From positions 1 through 64,000 of the forward strand of contig CACCZR010000002.1 of assembly GCA_902550555.1 (NCBI GenBank): a DNA stretch of 64,000 nt, in the 5' to 3' direction. This document shows, in pieces, positions 59,472 through 64,000 of this stretch. The stretch is from an uncultured SAR116 cluster alpha proteobacterium. GTDB taxonomy: Bacteria > Pseudomonadota > Alphaproteobacteria > Puniceispirillales > Marisalimonadaceae. The position numbers and the translations under genes were made by a program. Within the stretch, counting starts at the first letter, position 1; each line of letters opens with the position of its first letter. Below the pieces are notes generated by a model that was given only the letters and a program-made list of their open reading frames with translations, had not been told where the DNA came from and ran no database searches.

Positions 59472-61235
59472 TTAGTTTTGATTTTTAATTATAGGTAATA
59501 ATAAATATGGTTTTTGGTATTCTGAAAAATGCAAAGTTGTTTTTTTACCAAAAACATCATTAGGCCTGTCAATAGGATCATCATGTAAAAAAGGTCCACA
59601 TCCTGAAAACTTATTCATATTTGGAAGAGTGCTCCCACCACCTGATTGATTAACATAATCTTGACCCTTAATAGTTAGACCTATTCTATATTCCTTTGGT
59701 ACAACAATTGAAGTTGGCCAAATCTCAATATCAACTTCATAAACTTTTTCAGGTATTAATAGCTCAACCTTATCATGAGTGTGATATGGACGATAAGGTT
59801 TACTTAAGTCATTGTCAATTCTTCTATGAGATGCTCTAAGCCATCCTTGAGCAAGTGGTGTTTTAGGATCAAGAGCACCTTGAAATGTAACTTCTTGTTG
59901 TTGTTCATTGAAAAGCCTTGCTATTAAAAATAAATCAGTATCTTCAGTTTCAGATGATATAAATAGTTTTGATGCGATAGGCCCTGTAATTTCAGTATCT
60001 TCTGAAAAAGATTCAGTCATAAATGTGATACCATCACCTAAATTGTTGTAAGATAATTTAGAACTTACTTCTTTACTCTCTTTTTCTAAGCTTAGTTCAT
60101 CTGGAGATAAATAAAATTTTGTCCAGGATGTATTTTTTAATGGCCATTCATTTTCATTCCTTAACTTAAACTCATCGTTTGGATAACGAACTTGAATTGA
60201 TACTTTGGGTTGGTTTTTCCACCCATTTTGCTCATCTTTTAAATAATATCCGAAAAATCTCTTTTGCAATTCTATTCCATAATCAGTATAAAACTCTGTC
60301 CAATGTTCTAGTCCATGGACTTCAAGCCACTTTTCCTTTGAAGCAACTTTATTAAAGCCTTCAAAATTACCTCTTGAGTGGAGGGCTTGACCACCCCAGT
60401 TTGCAGAGGATAATATTGGTATTTTAATTTTTGTATGATCAGGAATACGATCCTGCCAATAATCGTCAGTAATTAATTTATTTGAAATTAGATCTTCATA
60501 CATATCTGTACGATTAGATTGAAGATCTTCATCTGTCATAGTTGAAGGCCCTGATACGTAATCTTCTATAATCCTTGCTTTATATCCATTAATCCCTAAA
60601 CCATGCTGTCTAGGTATACATCGTCCTTTATACCAGTTTCCTGCATAAGTACAAAAAATTCCACCATGATATCCCATTTCTCTATAAAGATCATATGCCC
60701 CTTCCCAAACACACATCGCCTTAAGATTTGGTGGTTGAAGTGCAGCTACTTGCCATTGATTAATTGCGTAGTAAGAAATTCCATTTAGACCTATTTTTCC
60801 GTTGGACCAACTTTGATTAGATGCCCATTGTATACAATCATAAAAATCTTTTGTCTCTCTTTTTGAAAATGGATCTAAATACCCAGGTGACCTTCCTGCT
60901 CCTCTGGAATCAATTCTGATGCAAACATAATCATCCTTCACCCATTTTTCAGGATCAACCACTTCCCAATTTTGATATTTATTAGATGAACCAGATAAAA
61001 TTTCTGGAAACCTTGTTACCATAGCATCCCATTGAGGTTTGTATGCGTCTTGAAATGATAACCATTTTCCATAAGGACCATATGTCATAATAACAGGAAA
61101 CTTTTCATCAGATAATGGACAAAAAATATCTGCTCGTAATTTTATGCCATCATCCATTTCAATAGGATAATCAAAAAAAACTCTCATGCCGTCTTTTATT
61201 TCAAATTCACTCATAAGGCTCCTCAAAGACTTCAA
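59472..61235 (-). CDS. CocE/NonD family X-Pro dipeptidyl-peptidase-like hydrolase
   Basis: RADIFCPLSDEKFPVIMTYGPYGK; DSRGAGRSPG; NGKIGLNGISYYAINQWQVAALQPPNLKAM. Confidence 0.92.
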   Translation of the reverse strand: MKSLRSLMSEFEIKDGMRVFFDYPIEMDDGIKLRADIFCPLSDEKFPVIMTYGPYGKWLSFQDAYKPQWDAMVTRFPEILSGSSNKYQNWEVVDPEKWVKDDYVCIRIDSRGAGRSPGYLDPFSKRETKDFYDCIQWASNQSWSNGKIGLNGISYYAINQWQVAALQPPNLKAMCVWEGAYDLYREMGYHGGIFCTYAGNWYKGRCIPRQHGLGINGYKARIIEDYVSGPSTMTDEDLQSNRTDMYEDLISNKLITDDYWQDRIPDHTKIKIPILSSANWGGQALHSRGNFEGFNKVASKEKWLEVHGLEHWTEFYTDYGIELQKRFFGYYLKDEQNGWKNQPKVSIQVRYPNDEFKLRNENEWPLKNTSWTKFYLSPDELSLEKESKEVSSKLSYNNLGDGITFMTESFSEDTEITGPIASKLFISSETEDTDLFLIARLFNEQQQEVTFQGALDPKTPLAQGWLRASHRRIDNDLSKPYRPYHTHDKVELLIPEKVYEVDIEIWPTSIVVPKEYRIGLTIKGQDYVNQSGGGSTLPNMNKFSGCGPFLHDDPIDRPNDVFGKKTTLHFSEYQKPYLLLPIIKNQN

Positions 61236-61352
61236 TAATTTAATACTACATTATTCCAAAACAAAAAGATGTATCAAATATAATTTATTTCTTAGCAGTG
61301 TAATCTATGTTTATAAATACATACATTTACTAATATTTGTGAAATTTTTTGT

Positions 61353-61402
61353 TTGCGGGGGCAGCATTTGAACCTGCTACCTTAAGGTTATGAGCCTGAC
61401 GA
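61353..61402 (-). pseudogene. truncated tRNA-Met (CAT) 3' half, candidate attachment-site remnant
   Basis: Minus strand TCGTCAGGCTCATAACCTTAAGGTAGCAGGTTCAAATGCTGCCCCCGCAA matches the 3' 50 nt of an initiator-type tRNA-Met; no matching 5' half upstream. Confidence 0.6.
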
Positions 61403-61441
61403 TTTTGGTCATAATCCCTAAGGTTTCCACCAAATCCAAAA

Positions 61442-61465
61442 TAATGTGACAAGAAATGTGACAAT
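61442..61465 (+). repeat. tandem ATGTGACAA direct repeats, possible integrase arm-type sites
   Basis: AATGTGACAAGAAATGTGACAAT, two AATGTGACAA copies about 12 nt apart beside the tRNA fragment. Confidence 0.45.
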
Positions 61466-61867
61466 ATTTTTTTATTGATTCGTAAAATTAAGCTATTTCT
61501 TTAGATTTGATAATTTATGAAAAATTTAAATAAATCAGTAATTACAATGTCTTATGAAAAATTCCTTGTCAAAATAAAATTATATGTTAAATTTAAAACT
61601 AAAGCATTGTTAATTTAGTGTTTTTTTTTTGAGTAAATTTTCTTAATCATTTTTAACTATCACTTTATAATATTATTTGAACTAGACCATTAATTGTTCA
61701 TGAAGTTCTCTTAATTTTTAATTGCCATGAAATGAAGCAAAATATTTACATTTAATTAATAAACTTGTTTTTATTGGATATTTATCTTTTAATATTAATG
61801 TAAATATTTGCGCAACCAAGTTGTCTTTTTCAATTTGATACATTTTTTTTTTAAATGAGTTTTTTTT

Positions 61868-62689
61868 ATGAATTTTGTCTCTGCACAATTGCCAGATAAT
61901 GAAGAAAGAAGAGCTGAAGCAGTTGAAAGAACTGGCCTTATAGATTCTAATCAAGCAAGCCTATTTAATATCTATTGTGAATTAGCTAAAGATATTACTG
62001 GCTATGAAGCTGTTTTGTTTCAATTGTTCGATAGTAAAGAACGCTGTTACTTAGTAGAGATACAACCTGAAATTAATGAAACACAAAATTTAAATACTCG
62101 TAGACCAAAAGATGGAAGTGTTTGTGCTCACGTTTTGCTAGATACTAAACCATTAATTGCTTTTGACGTCACTAAACATGAAATTACCAAAACTCACAGC
62201 AACGAAAAGGGTGTAAAAAGCTATATAGGATTTCCAATCATTGACAAAAACAATTATGCACTTGGCATGGTTTGTATGATGACATTTTCTAAAATAAAAG
62301 AATTATCACAAGATAAAATTGACTTAGTTGAAAAGCTTATAAAAAAAGCAGCTCATCAAATAGATGTCATGAGTGACCAAAAACAGTTAACCTCAGATAG
62401 ATTAATTAATGCTTTAGATATTTTTAATCAGGAAACAAATATAAGTGATATGATAGTTTTTAAAAATTTTATTCATGTATGCAATAAAATGGACATATCT
62501 AAAGATTTCGAAAAAACATTAATTGAAAATGATCTATGTACCATTGGTTCAAAATCAAAATTAGAACTTACTGATAAAGGTAAAAAAATTCAAGATAGCA
62601 TGGGGCTACATACAAAAATAATGAATAATATTAAACTTGAAGGTAAACAAGCTAATGACCTAATAGAAGGCATGTTAGATGAGCTTTAA
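61868..62689 (+). CDS. GAF-domain sensor-like protein
   Basis: DNEERRAEAVERTGLIDS; KDGSVCAHVLLDTKPLIAFDVTKHEIT; YIGFPIIDKNNYALGMVCMM. Confidence 0.82.
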   Translation: MNFVSAQLPDNEERRAEAVERTGLIDSNQASLFNIYCELAKDITGYEAVLFQLFDSKERCYLVEIQPEINETQNLNTRRPKDGSVCAHVLLDTKPLIAFDVTKHEITKTHSNEKGVKSYIGFPIIDKNNYALGMVCMMTFSKIKELSQDKIDLVEKLIKKAAHQIDVMSDQKQLTSDRLINALDIFNQETNISDMIVFKNFIHVCNKMDISKDFEKTLIENDLCTIGSKSKLELTDKGKKIQDSMGLHTKIMNNIKLEGKQANDLIEGMLDEL

Positions 62690-62699
62690 CAGGTAATAT

Positions 62700-63029
62700 A
62701 TGTACGCAAAAGTTTTTCAATATAAATTTCCATCCATAACTGAGGCTAAAGTTGCTGCATCATTTTGTTCTGATAATCTTGGAAAACAAATTACAAAATT
62801 CAATTTTCAATCCCTAAATATAATGATCGGAAAAGAGGGTGATCTCTCAATTTTTATTAAATTTAATACTATAGATAAATTAAAAAAGTTTGAGAATGAA
62901 TCCAATCAATTTATTGAAGACTTAAAAAAAACATTTGTATTTAAAGAAAATCAATATGCTGGTGTATTTGTTTATAATTATGAATCTGAAGCAACATCTG
63001 CTCAAATCAAAATGACTGAGCCTGTTTAA
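62700..63029 (+). CDS. hypothetical protein, 109 aa
   Basis: Complete ORF with good spacing from the GAF gene; no family recognised. Confidence 0.65.
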   Translation: MYAKVFQYKFPSITEAKVAASFCSDNLGKQITKFNFQSLNIMIGKEGDLSIFIKFNTIDKLKKFENESNQFIEDLKKTFVFKENQYAGVFVYNYESEATSAQIKMTEPV

Positions 63030-63170
63030 GAATTAATTAATCAAAAATAATTTTGGCCTTATAATTTAATTAACTATTAATTTATTAAATATATGTTATA
63101 CATCCAATAGCTTTAAGTTTGTAATTAATATTCTTTTTTTACTTTCAAAAAGTTAAGAAAGGAAATTATT

Positions 63171-63377
63171 ATGAAAACTGGTTCAGTAAAATGGTTTAAT
63201 CCCTCTAAAGGTTATGGCTTTATATCTCCCGATGGTGGTGGGAAAGATATTTTTATACACATCTCAGCTCTTGAGACATCCGGTATAAAAAATTTATCAG
63301 AAAATCAAAAGGTATCTTATGATGAAGCAAGAAACAAAGATAAAATTTCAGCAGGTAATATCAAATTAATTGATTAA
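63171..63377 (+). CDS. cold-shock domain protein (CspA family)
   Basis: KTGSVKWFNPSKGYGFISPDGGGKDIFIHISAL with RNP1/RNP2; AAGGAAAT upstream. Confidence 0.95.
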   Translation: MKTGSVKWFNPSKGYGFISPDGGGKDIFIHISALETSGIKNLSENQKVSYDEARNKDKISAGNIKLID

Positions 63378-63464
63378 ATAAGTCATATACACTTTTATTC
63401 AATTTAATTAACAACATCTCATTTAAGCATTGAATTAATTTAAATTAAAATTACATATCAATAT

Positions 63465-63581
63465 ATGGATGTTTTAGTCAAATATCTCATTAAACAACTC
63501 CTGAATTCACAGATAAGATTATATGTGTTTTCTGGTTTTGTATTAGGTTTATATCAATTAATCTTATGGATTAAATATTAG
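63465..63581 (+). CDS. putative microprotein, 38 aa
   Basis: Manual translation MDVLVKYLIKQLLNSQIRLYVFSGFVLGLYQLILWIKY; its TAG stop overlaps the next gene's GGAG. Confidence 0.4.
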   Translation: MDVLVKYLIKQLLNSQIRLYVFSGFVLGLYQLILWIKY

Positions 63582-63589
63582 GAGAAAAA

Positions 63590-63724
63590 ATGTTTGGATT
63601 AGGAATTTTAAAAGGAACAATAATAGGTTTAGGTATTGGTGTCTTAGCAAGTTTTGCACTTAAAGAAGCTTGTAAAAAGTCAAATAAAAATAAAGTTCAA
63701 AAATCATCAAATTTAGAAGAGTAA
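63590..63724 (+). CDS. putative glycine-zipper-like membrane microprotein, 44 aa
   Basis: Strong GGAG RBS; MFGLGILKGTIIGLGIGVLASFALKEACKKSNKNKVQKSSNLEE. Confidence 0.6.
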   Translation: MFGLGILKGTIIGLGIGVLASFALKEACKKSNKNKVQKSSNLEE

Positions 63725-63891
63725 CTCACCTTTTAATTAAGTTATTTTACAAACTTAATTTTTTTTATGCGAATTATTTGCCTAAAAACTAGAAAAATTT
63801 AAATATATATAATTTAATTAAATTTATATGTCTGACTTCATTAGAATTTTAAACTTTGCTAACTTTGTATCGTAAATAAGGAGATTATTAA

Positions 63892-64000
63892 ATGTCAAAA
63901 TTGTTAATTCATATACATAGTGGTCCTGATTTAAAAAATAAAGCTACTCTTGGAATGTTAGTGGCTATTACAGCACACAAAAAAGGTAATCAACTTAACA
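63892..64000 (+). CDS. DsrE-like family protein, truncated by the window end
   Basis: AAGGAG RBS; MSKLLIHIHSGPDLKNKATLGMLVAITAHKKGNQLN. Confidence 0.6.
   Translation, partial: MSKLLIHIHSGPDLKNKATLGMLVAITAHKKGNQLN

Noticed and set aside
61353-61430. Intact tRNA gene
   Set aside because: No 5' acceptor strand or D-arm pairs with GCCCCCGCAA, and the anticodon and T stems have mismatches; retained only as a remnant.
61718-61954. 78-aa minus-strand ORF overlapping the GAF gene start
   Set aside because: No RBS or family signal; overlaps the better-supported GAF CDS.
1-64000. CRISPR arrays, toxin-antitoxin or recognisable phage-defence systems
   Set aside because: No regularly spaced repeats, cas, restriction-modification or known defence-family proteins were seen in the translated ORFs.

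Overview
AT-rich, gene-dense 64 kb chromosomal window. Its streamlining and its oligotroph-type gene set (TRAP transporter, DmdA-like, GpgS/GGa phosphorylase-like) suggest a marine alphaproteobacterium of SAR11-like lifestyle; the taxon is an inference only. I find about 65 supportable CDSs, mostly ordinary metabolism. Notable blocks: (i) an aromatic-acid catabolic region (PobA-like hydroxylase, DctPQM TRAP transporter, two type-I extradiol/VOC proteins around an MhpA-like hydroxylase, a BVMO and PcaGH); (ii) an operon opposite a GntR/FCD regulator: Gfo/Idh, a QuiC-HPPD-type 3-dehydroshikimate dehydratase that appears to start at an ATT codon overlapping the upstream stop, TauE, and an FAD amine-oxidase-like protein; (iii) a DmdA-like/MetF-like/methyltransferase cluster; (iv) a glucosylglycerate cluster (GpgP-GpgS-GH13 phosphorylase); (v) a copper island (CueR, DUF4396, cytochrome c, CopD, multicopper oxidase, TolC-like lipoprotein, small secreted protein, CopC-CusF fusion) with two matching MerR-type operator/promoters; (vi) a degenerate 3' half of a tRNA-Met followed by tandem ATGTGAC repeats, resembling an integrase attachment scar, next to a run of GAF/CspA/microprotein genes. 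No CRISPR array, rRNA, intact tRNA or obvious transposase was seen. I found no clear-cut new defence or mobile system; the best candidates for novelty are the copper island and the att-like scar with its microproteins.
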